Of a DNA stretch of 39,766 nt, positions 16,446 to 23,990 are shown in pieces. Origin of the DNA: Bacteroidota bacterium (GTDB lineage Bacteria; Bacteroidota; Bacteroidia; Flavobacteriales_F; PHOS-HE28); the NCBI GenBank assembly GCA_018266475.1, contig JAFEAI010000054.1:1-39766 (forward strand), written 5' to 3'. The notes beneath the pieces were generated by a model. That model was not told where the DNA came from and searched no databases. It was given only the letters and a program-made list of their open reading frames with translations. The stretch's first letter is position 1; the number at the start of each line of letters is the position of its first letter. Position numbers and translations under genes: made by a program.

Positions 16446-16937
16446 TTACTTTTTCCGGCGTTGCCCTTTGGAAACATACCGCGCGGACCCAGCATGTGCC
16501 TTGAATGCATGAAGTGCTTCGGCGGCATCCAACAAGGGCGGTGATACGTTCGGGAAATCCGCCTTATTGTTCGTTACCAGTCCATCCAAGCGGCCCGATC
16601 CCATCGCTGCCGAATATTGTGCCCCGTCCTCCAGGTCCAGGAATCCGCTGTTCGCCGACCAGGCAAAATCGGAGCGTTCCATCGGGACTACCTCCACAAC
16701 CTGCAATATCTGCAAGATTGCATACCTGACCCTGTTCAATTGCGGACCCGGCTTTCTCGCGCTCTTCTTTTTCTGCAATACATACAAGACCGTTGCAAGC
16801 GTGGCCGGCGTGACCAGTATTTCAGCTTTGCGGTGGAAGCCGAGGTCTATGAAATCACGTGCTTCCTGGTGAAGTGGTGGCCTTGCCAGCAGATGGTCCA
16901 AGATTATGTTGGTGTCAATCCAATACCTCGGAATCAT
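16446..16937 (-). CDS. PIN-domain toxin
   Basis: PIN-domain toxins are metal-dependent ribonucleases that stop growth by cutting RNA. The 163-residue protein has the first acidic residue in YWIDTNIILD (Asp8), an acidic cluster FLDLEDGAQYSAA (Asp101, Glu103, Asp104) and the last motif LVTNNKADF (Asp127), the arrangement of type II PIN toxins in Bacteroidota. Its ATG overlaps the antitoxin stop by four bases (ATGA). The pair lies between repeat copies A and B. Confidence 0.85.
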   Translation of the reverse strand: MIPRYWIDTNIILDHLLARPPLHQEARDFIDLGFHRKAEILVTPATLATVLYVLQKKKSARKPGPQLNRVRYAILQILQVVEVVPMERSDFAWSANSGFLDLEDGAQYSAAMGSGRLDGLVTNNKADFPNVSPPLLDAAEALHAFKAHAGSARYVSKGQRRKK

Positions 16938-17227
16938 GCACGGCTCCTTTTGTGTTTGTGCTGCTCCATCATGCGCTTGTAATGCTTGGTCTTTCGCAAT
17001 TCCTCACCGGCCCGATCGTCGGCTTCAAAATCTTCATCACTGAACCAATCCGCAAAGGCTCCGGCCAGTTCATATAGGCCCGAATGCTCTCCTTCCTTCG
17101 GCGCATCTTCATCTTGTGCCACCAAGCGTTCCACCTCCTTGCTCATGGATGTTTTGCGCTTGCGTCGTTTAAGCTGAAGCTCCGTTACCGTATTCGGCGA
17201 AAGGCTTAACGTGACCTTGCGTTTCAT
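16934..17227 (-). CDS. DUF6364-like antitoxin
   Basis: The 97-residue protein opens with MKRKVTLSLSPNTVTELQLK and a basic stretch RKRKTSMSKEVERLV, which resembles the ribbon-helix-helix-like start of DUF6364 proteins that accompany PIN toxins. The middle is acidic (FSDEDFEADDRAGEE) and the end is basic. Order and a four-base overlap with the toxin support the antitoxin role; autoregulation is expected but no operator could be identified. Confidence 0.75.
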   Translation of the reverse strand: MKRKVTLSLSPNTVTELQLKRRKRKTSMSKEVERLVAQDEDAPKEGEHSGLYELAGAFADWFSDEDFEADDRAGEELRKTKHYKRMMEQHKHKRSRA

Positions 17228-17295
17228 CCTGCGAATGTACGTATGAAAGTAGTGGTATGTTTATTCCTTGCGTTGCTTTCGTCCAAATATGGCAA

Positions 17296-17388
17296 CCCCT
17301 CAATTCGCGCAATCGGCCTTCGCTCGTGCGCTTGCGCTCCCCAAAGGATGGAGCAGGCACGAGCGGAGACGCTCGCGCCAGAGAATGG
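17296..17388. repeat. ~92-bp dispersed repeat, copy B
   Basis: This copy matches A with a few substitutions. It abuts, and apparently truncates, the RHS core fragment to its right: the RHS frame continues up to about 17391 and then reads repeat sequence. Together A and B bracket the toxin/antitoxin pair as direct repeats. Confidence 0.85.
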
Positions 17389-17390
17389 TG

Positions 17391-17617
17391 CTGAACTTGC
17401 CAATGTCGGTGCGCGTGGCCAGGTTGCCCTTTGTGGTGCCGCCCACGGTGCCGTCGTAGGTGTAGCTGATGGCCGGGTTGGATTGTACAATGCCGCCGCT
17501 GGCGTTCACAGTATGCACTTGTGCGCTGGCCAAGCGGTCCAGGCCGTCATACGTAAAAACCTCCTTGCGCAGCTTCTGCTTGTCCCAGCGGTGCAGCAGG
17601 TTACCGGTGCACATCAT
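17391..17617 (-). pseudogene. RHS core fragment, truncated at both ends
   Basis: The ~76 residues include GNLLHRWDKQ, FTYDGLDRLASAQ and SYTYDGTVGGTTKGNLATRT, which are typical RHS-repeat sequence and nearly identical to the start of the RHS gene at 32265-34079. The fragment begins with an ATG overlapping the stop of the preceding small exported gene (ATGA) and ends inside repeat copy B. It lacks the hallmark core end and any tip. It fits the remnant of an older core left behind by cassette exchange. Confidence 0.75.
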
Positions 17618-18243
17618 CGAATACCTTCTTGCTTACAGAGCTTTGCACGCAAATCCTCGCCACATAGGGTAGGGAATAGCCTGGCTGTGCCCTGACAGTT
17701 AAAAATTACCATGCCCTGGCCATATGGGAATGTTGAATTCCGTATTGGTGTAGGAAATATATTCTGAAGCCGCCACTGGTTACTGTGTATGATTATGGGC
17801 ACTCCGCAATGAACTATCATATCAAAATAATAAATCTCAATTGAATTATTTTCTTTTGCAACAATTTTCATAAGAAATCCATTGTCGAATGTGTAAATTC
17901 TACATCCACGTCTGTAGTTTATAATGCAATCTCCGTTTAACATGCCTTTCGATTCGAGTCCGTCGAACTTAGGTATCCATTGCGCATGGCCTTTCTTTGT
18001 TGGCACCTCAGATAGGAAGACCTGAGTAATGTCATGCCCGTTGATATTCACCGAATACCACTTATCGTCAGACTGAACATTATATCCAGAATGGGCAAAT
18101 GGGACTCCATGTCGCTCAGTGAATGTGACATGTTGAATATTGCTGTCTAACGACAACTCTTCACATGTAATTTGTTGCGCTGTGGCATTCAGGCAACAAA
18201 TTGCCAGAATAGGTATTTGTATGCGTCGGCTTATCTGAGACAT
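17614..18243 (-). CDS. Exported protein, candidate immunity partner of the RHS tip upstream
   Basis: The 209-residue protein has a signal peptide (MSQISRRIQIPILAICCLNATAQ) and no domain I recognise. It is clearly richer in A+T than its neighbours. Its ATG overlaps the upstream RHS stop codon by one base (TGATG), so the two are translated together. Position, size and base composition fit an immunity protein for that RHS tip, and the signal peptide would place it in the periplasm. The function is inferred from context only. Confidence 0.6.
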   Translation of the reverse strand: MSQISRRIQIPILAICCLNATAQQITCEELSLDSNIQHVTFTERHGVPFAHSGYNVQSDDKWYSVNINGHDITQVFLSEVPTKKGHAQWIPKFDGLESKGMLNGDCIINYRRGCRIYTFDNGFLMKIVAKENNSIEIYYFDMIVHCGVPIIIHSNQWRLQNIFPTPIRNSTFPYGQGMVIFNCQGTARLFPTLCGEDLRAKLCKQEGIR

Positions 18244-20063
18244 CAGTTGCCAAAAATTAGTTTGTTAAGTAGTTCTGCGTAGCTGGTCCTGAAGATGTCT
18301 GACAAATTACCAAAGTATGGATATTTACCTCCATCAGGTAGTCCGTGATTGAATATGGGTTGTGCCATAAATCCGGCGAGCCCCAATGGGAAACCGGCTC
18401 CGATCGCCCATACAGGCATTGCCAAGTAGCTAGCTACACCAAAACCTGCACCAGGTACAGACGTAATCCCTTGTGAAACAGTTCCGGTCAAATACCTTGC
18501 AATCGTTAAGCCTTGATCTCCGGATGATTCAAATAAGCTACCAATGCGATTCCCGACAAGTGCATTGGAAAGCCATCCTTCTCCCGCCCCAAGGATGATG
18601 TTCGTAACTACACGACCATCTTTAACCCCCATTTGAATAGAGCTATAAGCCCTAGAACCCGCACCATTGAGCATTGCAGTCAGCGAATTCATTTTACCGA
18701 CATTCGACATGGTCATGGCGCGTACCTGTGAATTGCCAACTGGCCCTAGCCAGCCTCCCAACCCTCCGGCAGCCAATCCGATAAGCCCGTTGGCTGCAAT
18801 GTCCCGCGTGCTGCTGCCCATTGCAGCTGAACTGCCGATATTCACACTTGCGGTAAGCAATCCATTGGAGACCATGTTCCATGCAGCGCCGGTGCTACCA
18901 AGCACACCCGCCGAAGTCTGATACCCCGTAATTCCTCCGAGCAGGCTCCATGAACCCGCGCTTGCTGCTGCAGAAAATGCGGCTCCCGCACTTGCGCCCA
19001 AGAGTCCCCCAATGATCATTGAGCTAGCCAGATTGGGGTCACTGTAGTTCCATTGGAATGGATTCATATTGCCCTGATTGATGGCACCGCCTGCATAGCT
19101 TCCAACAACCGCACCGACAATAACAGGCACGAACCAAGCAATCTCCCCGCTCGGATCTGTATACATCATCGGGTTGTTCAATACGTATGCATATCTGTTG
19201 AATCCTTGCGTATTATGCGAACCTTGCACGTAGTTATCCGCGCTGAGCATGCGCCCGTTCAGCGGGTCGTACAGGCGGCCGTTCATGTTGATGAGACTGA
19301 AATGCTCCATGTGCTCGTGGCCGGTATAGCCACGATAGAGCCAAGTCGGCACCTCAGGCACGCCGGTGTAGGCCCATGTTGTAGGGTTGCGCCGGCGGCC
19401 CCAGGCATCGAAGTTCTGCTCGGCAATGATTTCCGGGGGGCCGCTGTTGCCTCCTTCGAGCAGCTCGGGTGAGAAGGTGTGCCGGGTAACCGCCACAATG
19501 CTGCCCAGGTGGTCCTTGTATACGGCGTAGGCCGTTTGTGCCCCGCCGGGTTCGGCCACGATCATGGCGCAGAGGCCATCACCGCCCTGCACGTAAAGCA
19601 CCTTGCGGTCCGTGGCCGGTTGCCCGTTGAAGCGCTGGGTCTCCAGGCCGTGTTCGTCCCAGCGTTCTTCCACGGGCGTGCCGGGGGTGTTCATGTTGCG
19701 CAGCTTGCTGTAGTTGCGCTGCTGGTCGGCATCATACAAGTACTCCAGCTGGTAGGGTATGCCGTATACCGTTTCGGAGATGGTCGAGGGCTGGTGGTAG
19801 CTGGTGTAAGTGATGTTTTGCGTGCTGGGCAGGATGGCCAAGGGCGGATCGTTATAGGGGAAGGGGAAGTTGGCACCGGAAGCACGCGTGATGCGGTGTA
19901 AGCCGTTGGTGCCGAACTTTCCGACGTCGGTGCGCTGAATCAGATCGCCCGCAGTGGTGGTGCCTACACTTCCGTCATAGGTGTACGTAAGGGCAGAAAC
20001 CATGCCGGGGGGGGGGCCGAGGGGGCCACCTTGGACACCGTGACCCTGCGCCCGGTAAGGCAC
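18243..20063 (-). CDS. RHS-repeat protein with variable C-terminal tip (RHS-1), N-terminally truncated
   Basis: The 606-residue frame starts with GTG (an ATG at 20003 is also possible). Residues 24-307 are RHS core, with YDADQQRNYSKLRNM, YKDHLGSIVAVT, EQNFDAWGRRRN, NGRLYDPLNGRMLSADNYV and the core end NNPMMYTDPSGE. Residues 308-606 are the variable tip: glycine/alanine-rich and hydrophobic, of unknown activity and possibly membrane-active. Full RHS proteins of this phylum are far longer with an exported N-terminus; here that part is missing. A run of ten G bases (about 20007-20016) at the start could shift frame. It is followed by the small exported gene with a one-base overlap. Confidence 0.8.
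   Translation of the reverse strand: MPYRAQGHGVQGGPLGPPPGMVSALTYTYDGSVGTTTAGDLIQRTDVGKFGTNGLHRITRASGANFPFPYNDPPLAILPSTQNITYTSYHQPSTISETVYGIPYQLEYLYDADQQRNYSKLRNMNTPGTPVEERWDEHGLETQRFNGQPATDRKVLYVQGGDGLCAMIVAEPGGAQTAYAVYKDHLGSIVAVTRHTFSPELLEGGNSGPPEIIAEQNFDAWGRRRNPTTWAYTGVPEVPTWLYRGYTGHEHMEHFSLINMNGRLYDPLNGRMLSADNYVQGSHNTQGFNRYAYVLNNPMMYTDPSGEIAWFVPVIVGAVVGSYAGGAINQGNMNPFQWNYSDPNLASSMIIGGLLGASAGAAFSAAASAGSWSLLGGITGYQTSAGVLGSTGAAWNMVSNGLLTASVNIGSSAAMGSSTRDIAANGLIGLAAGGLGGWLGPVGNSQVRAMTMSNVGKMNSLTAMLNGAGSRAYSSIQMGVKDGRVVTNIILGAGEGWLSNALVGNRIGSLFESSGDQGLTIARYLTGTVSQGITSVPGAGFGVASYLAMPVWAIGAGFPLGLAGFMAQPIFNHGLPDGGKYPYFGNLSDIFRTSYAELLNKLIFGN
19160..19500. repeat. Near-identical RHS core segment, first of four copies
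   Basis: The stretch encoding from DHLGSIV to the core end is repeated at about 21830-22195, 31565-31840 (partial) and 33165-33530, all in the same orientation. The nucleotide match is very close, for example at the codons for YDPLNGRMLSADNYV. These are the direct repeats that homologous recombination between cassettes could use. Boundaries are approximate. Confidence 0.75.
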
Positions 20064-20129
20064 AAGTGACCGGTTCGCGCCACCGCTCCGGACACTTGCG
20101 CCAGCGGGAGGGGCATCGGCGAGGTGGCA

Positions 20130-20963
20130 TTATTCAAACTTATCAATTGTTACGTTGTCAATGATATAACTGGGATTCTCTACAGTTGAATCTTCTTTAT
20201 TGGAATGTATGATATCAACTAATTCAGAATCACTCACTTGATCGACTGACCACATGTTGAACACTTTTCTTAAGAATCGCATATGTTTCTCTTTCCCGGT
20301 TTTAACCCACCTTTTCACATGTCTATCAACCTGAAGGATTTCTTCGATTTTGAGCGATGGCCTGTCCTGAACAATTCCAAAATACAAGTACTTCTCACCA
20401 CCAATCGCTTTTATCGTTCCTGTTATTTCATGCCATTCCAAATCGGCATTTTTGTTCCAAGGAAAATGCCAAGTACTTCCAGTCGCATTGGCTAATAAGC
20501 TCGGAGCCATGCCATCATCACATTCATCGAGGTCCATAATGGAATCTTGAGATACTTTTAGACCCATCCACGGGTCGCAGGGTACAATAGCATTTGTAGG
20601 ATAATATATCCGCATGGATATGCTTATGGTGTACTTCGTTCCAGAGTCGAGCGGAGCGGACAATTTCATTACTATATGGCTGTATGTGAAGAACGAATGC
20701 GTGAAGTTAACTGGCTCAAACATAATGCATGCCGGTGGAGAGGGACAATTTATTATACTATCCCCATTTATTAGGATAGCAAGATTCCTGAGGGATACTT
20801 GTTCAGGATGGACAGTAATATAGGGCTTCGTGTTGCCGCTGATTGATGAATCGTAAATATAATAGGTATTACTATCGAGGATATCGAAGTAACCATTTAA
20901 CACAACCTGCGAATGGCTAAATAAAGTGGGAAAATATAATATAATTATAAATGTACTACGCAT
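20130..20963 (-). CDS. Exported protein of unknown function, candidate partner of RHS-2
   Basis: The 277-residue protein has a signal peptide (about 1-18) followed by VVLNGYFDI, which resembles the N-terminus of carbohydrate-binding modules in secreted Bacteroidota proteins (NGxFE type). It is A+T-rich compared with flanking genes. Its start overlaps the RHS-2 stop by eight bases. It could be an immunity protein for the RHS-2 tip or a separate secreted protein; no catalytic motif is visible. Confidence 0.55.
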   Translation of the reverse strand: MRSTFIIILYFPTLFSHSQVVLNGYFDILDSNTYYIYDSSISGNTKPYITVHPEQVSLRNLAILINGDSIINCPSPPACIMFEPVNFTHSFFTYSHIVMKLSAPLDSGTKYTISISMRIYYPTNAIVPCDPWMGLKVSQDSIMDLDECDDGMAPSLLANATGSTWHFPWNKNADLEWHEITGTIKAIGGEKYLYFGIVQDRPSLKIEEILQVDRHVKRWVKTGKEKHMRFLRKVFNMWSVDQVSDSELVDIIHSNKEDSTVENPSYIIDNVTIDKFE

Positions 20964-22770
20964 TTAATGGAATGTATATTAGAACTTGGGCATCTATCCA
21001 TGATGGGAGGCCTCCCCCGATTGCAGTAATCCTCAGATTCCCAGGACCAAATGTCATGAACGAATGAACAAACTCAGGAGTACCAGAGTACAGAATCCGT
21101 CCAGCTTGATTTTCGATTTGCACCGCAGTCCCTGCGGGGAAGGAAGTTTCAATCCGAATTTGGACGGCACCTTTTGCGGAATGCATGTCCCTCAGAGTCC
21201 TGGAGCTGGGCAAACCATTCCACCCATCTGGATGTGCAACGCGATTAACATCATGCATGCTCAGATTTTTCCTCGATCCATATCCATAGTTCAATCTATA
21301 AGGGCTTCCTTCTCTGGCAGAAAAGATTCTGTCAGTCTCCTTTATGGGTCGGTTTGGCGTAAAAGACAATCTGCCTCTCCCCACCTGCCCTTCCTTCCCC
21401 GTCCAAAAATTGGCCCCTTGCCGGTTAGCGGCTATTCCCCCTTGAATCCCCCCGAGCAGTCCGCCCGTGAGCGCACCATAAGCACCATCCCGCAAGCCCG
21501 CATTCACAATGTCTTTCGTTGAATTGCCCGCTGCCGCACTGTTTCCCGACCCAAGCAAGAACCCTCCGGCTCCTCCACCGGCCGCACCCGCCAATGCCCC
21601 AGACCCAAATCCAACGGCCGATGCGCTGGAGGTGCCTATTGCACCCGCCCAAAAGCCTCCACCAGCCAATACGGAACTCACTCCCGCGCCCACCCCGGCA
21701 CCGACCAACCCAGCAGCCGCGCCTACGCCAAAGTACCCCAAGCCATCCATGGAAAACTCAGCGCCATGGGCAAGCCAATTCATGGTGCCGCCAATGAGTG
21801 CGGCAATCAGCAACGGGTTCTCCCCCTCCGGATCCGTATACTTCAACGGGTTATTCCCCGCATAGCTGTACCGGTTGTAGCCCTGGGTGCCCAGTGCGCC
21901 CTGCACGTAGTTGTCCGCGCTGAGCATGCGCCCGTTCAGCGGGTCGTACAGGCGGCCGTTCATGTTGATCAAGGAGAAGGGCTCAACATGCTCATGCCCG
22001 GTGTAGCCCCGGTAGAGCCACGAGGGCAGTACGGGCAAGCCGGTGTAGGTCCAGGTGTCGGGGTTGCGGCGGCGGCCCCAGGCATCAAAATTCTGCTCGG
22101 CGATGATCTCCGGCGGGCCGCTGTTGCCGCCCGCCCCGAGCAGCTCGGGTGAAAAGGTGTGCTTGGTCACCGCCACAATGCTGCCCAAGTGGTCCCCACG
22201 CCCGGAACCTGCAACGGCTTCTCTACTGCGGCCCGAAATCGCTGTGGCAGCAAACGCCTTGCTGGCTTTCCTTTCGTCACAATAGCTGAGGCTATTCCTC
22301 CTCAATGAAAGCCTTGCCGCCTTTGCGATTTCGACCCTCGCTACGAGACCCGTTACAGGATCCGGGCGGTACACGGCGTAGGCCGTTTGGGCCCCGCCGG
22401 GTTCGGCCACGATCATGGCGCAGAGGCCGTCGCCGCTCCAGGTCCCCCACCAGTCGGGTTCGCCGCCGATACCTGCGTGGTCGTTGTATGTGAGGTCTGC
22501 CAGGAACCCTGCGCCGATGTCCACGGAGAAGTTCACGTCGGCATCGGCTATCGCGCTGAGCATGTCCGCGCCCGTGGCGGTGCCATCATGCAGGAAGCCC
22601 CAGGCGTAGCTGGCGTCGTCCGTGTCGTCGTGGAAATCCACCACGAGCACGGAGCTGTCGCTGCCGGTGCCCACCCAGAAGGCGATGTCGGAGAGGTTGA
22701 AGGTCTGTGCCTGCAGGGGCGCGGTGGCCAGCAGGGCGATGGCGGAAAGTGAGCGTACGGTCGGTTCCAT
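20956..22770 (-). CDS. Chimeric protein: riboswitch-controlled secreted domain fused to RHS core and tip (RHS-2)
   Basis: The 604-residue protein, read from the ATG at 22770, has a signal peptide (1-22), then a secreted domain (TFNLSDIAFWVGTGSDSS to GGEPDWWGTWSG, 23-113) that belongs to cobalamin-riboswitch-regulated surface proteins of Bacteroidota as far as I can judge. At about residue 113 it joins RHS core (GDGLCAMIVAEPGG). Residues 135-192 are encoded by an inserted hairpin element, after which the RHS core resumes (DHLGSIVAVT) and ends at YTDPEGE (311-317). The tip (318-604) is glycine/alanine-rich, then ends in a soluble part with no domain I recognise. The frame is kept across every junction. 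This could be real recombination or a mis-assembly. Confidence 0.7.
   Translation of the reverse strand: MEPTVRSLSAIALLATAPLQAQTFNLSDIAFWVGTGSDSSVLVVDFHDDTDDASYAWGFLHDGTATGADMLSAIADADVNFSVDIGAGFLADLTYNDHAGIGGEPDWWGTWSGDGLCAMIVAEPGGAQTAYAVYRPDPVTGLVARVEIAKAARLSLRRNSLSYCDERKASKAFAATAISGRSREAVAGSGRGDHLGSIVAVTKHTFSPELLGAGGNSGPPEIIAEQNFDAWGRRRNPDTWTYTGLPVLPSWLYRGYTGHEHVEPFSLINMNGRLYDPLNGRMLSADNYVQGALGTQGYNRYSYAGNNPLKYTDPEGENPLLIAALIGGTMNWLAHGAEFSMDGLGYFGVGAAAGLVGAGVGAGVSSVLAGGGFWAGAIGTSSASAVGFGSGALAGAAGGGAGGFLLGSGNSAAAGNSTKDIVNAGLRDGAYGALTGGLLGGIQGGIAANRQGANFWTGKEGQVGRGRLSFTPNRPIKETDRIFSAREGSPYRLNYGYGSRKNLSMHDVNRVAHPDGWNGLPSSRTLRDMHSAKGAVQIRIETSFPAGTAVQIENQAGRILYSGTPEFVHSFMTFGPGNLRITAIGGGLPSWIDAQVLIYIPLNA
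22199..22368. mobile_element. 170-bp hairpin element with terminal inverted repeats inside RHS-2
   Basis: The ends are imperfect inverted repeats: CGCCCGGAACCTGCAACGG (left) and the complement of the right end, CGCCCGGATCCTGTAACGG. The centre is a perfect hairpin, AATAGC-TGAG-GCTATT (22281-22296), and the inner arms also pair (GAAATCGC with GCGATTTC). Other RHS copies lack it at this site; there they read straight from AVY to KDHLGS. It replaces one Lys codon with 58 codons and keeps the frame. It fits a MITE-like or structured dispersed element; no target duplication could be resolved. Confidence 0.65.
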
Positions 22771-22879
22771 CCTTGTTCGAATTCGCTGTTCAACAAACAC
22801 CCCCAGGATGAAAGGGCCTTCCGCGTACGGCGCCGCACGCATCGGGCTTGCCTTTTTCCTGAAAGCAAACTACCCATGC

Positions 22880-23050
22880 GCTGGTGACAGGTCTTCTGGC
22901 TTGCCCATTCTCCCCGGCGCCTTCCCATCCCTGTTTCCATGGGGACAGTGGCATCGTGCCGGATCGTGCACGGACTTACAGCTTCAGGAAAAGCCCGGGA
23001 TTCACACCCGGTTCCCTATTAACCCCGGTCGTTCGGCGGGGATCATCAGC
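22880..23050 (-). promoter_or_regulatory. Cobalamin riboswitch
   Basis: The minus strand carries the conserved blocks in order: TTAATAGGGAA, CCGGGTGTGAATCCCGGGC, CTGAAGCTGTAAG, GCCACTG, GATGGGAAGGCGCC and the closing GCCAGAAGACCTGTC. These are the hallmarks of the adenosylcobalamin/B12 riboswitch, including the GCCACTG B12-box region. It lies 110 bases before the start of the chimeric RHS-2 gene and on the same strand, so it controls that gene. Boundaries are approximate. Such riboswitches normally repress B12 uptake genes when B12 is plentiful. Confidence 0.93.
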
Positions 23051-23056
23051 GCGGTG

Positions 23057-23064
23057 CGAAAGTA
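23057..23064 (-). promoter_or_regulatory. -7 promoter box of the riboswitch transcript
   Basis: The minus strand reads TACTTTCG, one base from TAnnTTTG, just before the start of the riboswitch, which places transcription start near 23050. The divergent plus-strand gene starts at 23088, so the two promoters share this short region. Confidence 0.45.
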
Positions 23065-23087
23065 CACCGCATGCCGATCTTGGCCGC

Positions 23088-23669
23088 ATGCGACCGACCA
23101 AGGCCACCGTGGTGGCGCACCTGGAACAGTTGCTCGCGGAACGGTTGTCCGCGAGCAAGGAGGCCATCACGACCACCCGCGCGTCCTTTGCCGGCGACAC
23201 GAAGAGCAGCGCTGGCGACAAGCACGAGGTGGGCCGCGCCATGGTGCAGCAGGAGCTGGACAAGCTCGAGGCGCAGCGTGCCCATCTGCTCGCCTTGCAG
23301 GGCGAGCTGGGGCGCGTGCCGAAGGACGGGAGCTTCATGCGCGTGGCGTTCGGCAGCCTGGTGACCACCGATCAAGGCATGTACTTCATCGCCATCGGCC
23401 TGGGGCCCGTGCAGGTCGATGGGCACACCTGCTACGCCATCTCGCTCGCGTCGCCGATCGGGCAGCTGCTTCACGGCAAAGCCGCGGGTGATGCCGTTTC
23501 GTTCAACGGGCGGCGGATCGTGCTGCAGCCCGAGGCGGGTGTGTCGCTCTACACGGCCAATGGCAATGCCGTGATGCTGACCTTCAACTACTACTGGGGC
23601 TTTGAGACCAAGGACCTGGATGCGCAGAGCTTCCTGGCGGTGGGCCTGGCCTATGCCTTCGGTGATTGA
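23088..23669 (+). CDS. GreA/GreB-like C-terminal domain protein with an unrelated beta-barrel-like tail
   Basis: Residues 1-147 match the ~155-residue Bacteroidota family often misnamed 3-oxoacyl-ACP synthase and related to the GreA/GreB elongation-factor fold: a coiled N-terminal half with ETKSSAGDKHExGRAM-type sequence (DTKSSAGDKHEVGRAM, 37-52) and a C-terminal half with YFIAIGLG, ISLASPIGQLLHGKAAGD and FNGRRIVL. Family members stop there. Here 45 more residues follow (148-193, EAGVSLYT to GLAYAFGD), with alternating hydrophobics and a final aromatic like the last strands of an outer-membrane barrel. I chose the ATG at 23088; the longer frame is riboswitch sequence. Confidence 0.7.
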   Translation: MRPTKATVVAHLEQLLAERLSASKEAITTTRASFAGDTKSSAGDKHEVGRAMVQQELDKLEAQRAHLLALQGELGRVPKDGSFMRVAFGSLVTTDQGMYFIAIGLGPVQVDGHTCYAISLASPIGQLLHGKAAGDAVSFNGRRIVLQPEAGVSLYTANGNAVMLTFNYYWGFETKDLDAQSFLAVGLAYAFGD

Positions 23670-23688
23670 CCCACTGTTCCATTCACGT

Positions 23689-23721
23689 GAAAGGGCGGTC
23701 CTTGGGCCGCCCTTTCGTTTT
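23689..23721 (+). terminator. Rho-independent terminator
   Basis: GAAAGGGCGG (23689-23698) pairs exactly with CCGCCCTTTC (23707-23716) around an 8-base loop, followed by GTTTT. It lies 20 bases after the GreA-like stop. Confidence 0.8.
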
Positions 23722-23935
23722 CCGAGTGGGCCGTCCTGCTGAACACGACCTGGGTGGCCGAGCCATGTGCATGCATGCGTTCGATGATCGTCCCATCTGC
23801 GCTCCAAGCCTGCATGATTGGTCGTCCGACCCATACTGATAGGTCCAGTTAGGGGCAGCAACGATCAGCTCGGGTGATGCGCCACCACGATGTCTGCGTA
23901 CTGGTTTGGGCATGAAGCTCGCTGCTGGGATCCAT

Positions 23936-23966
23936 GAAAAAGGCCCGGAGGTCATCCGGGCCTTTG
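23936..23966 (-). terminator. Rho-independent terminator of the proline-rich outer-membrane protein gene
   Basis: The minus strand has AAAGGCCCGG (complement of 23956-23965) pairing with CCGGGCCTTT (complement of 23939-23948) around a 7-base loop, then a run of T. It lies 25 bases after the stop at 23991. The rest of the gap 23722-23935 holds nothing I recognise; a frame on the minus strand there is weak. Confidence 0.8.
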
Positions 23967-23990
23967 CACTGTTGAGGAAACTCCTACTGC

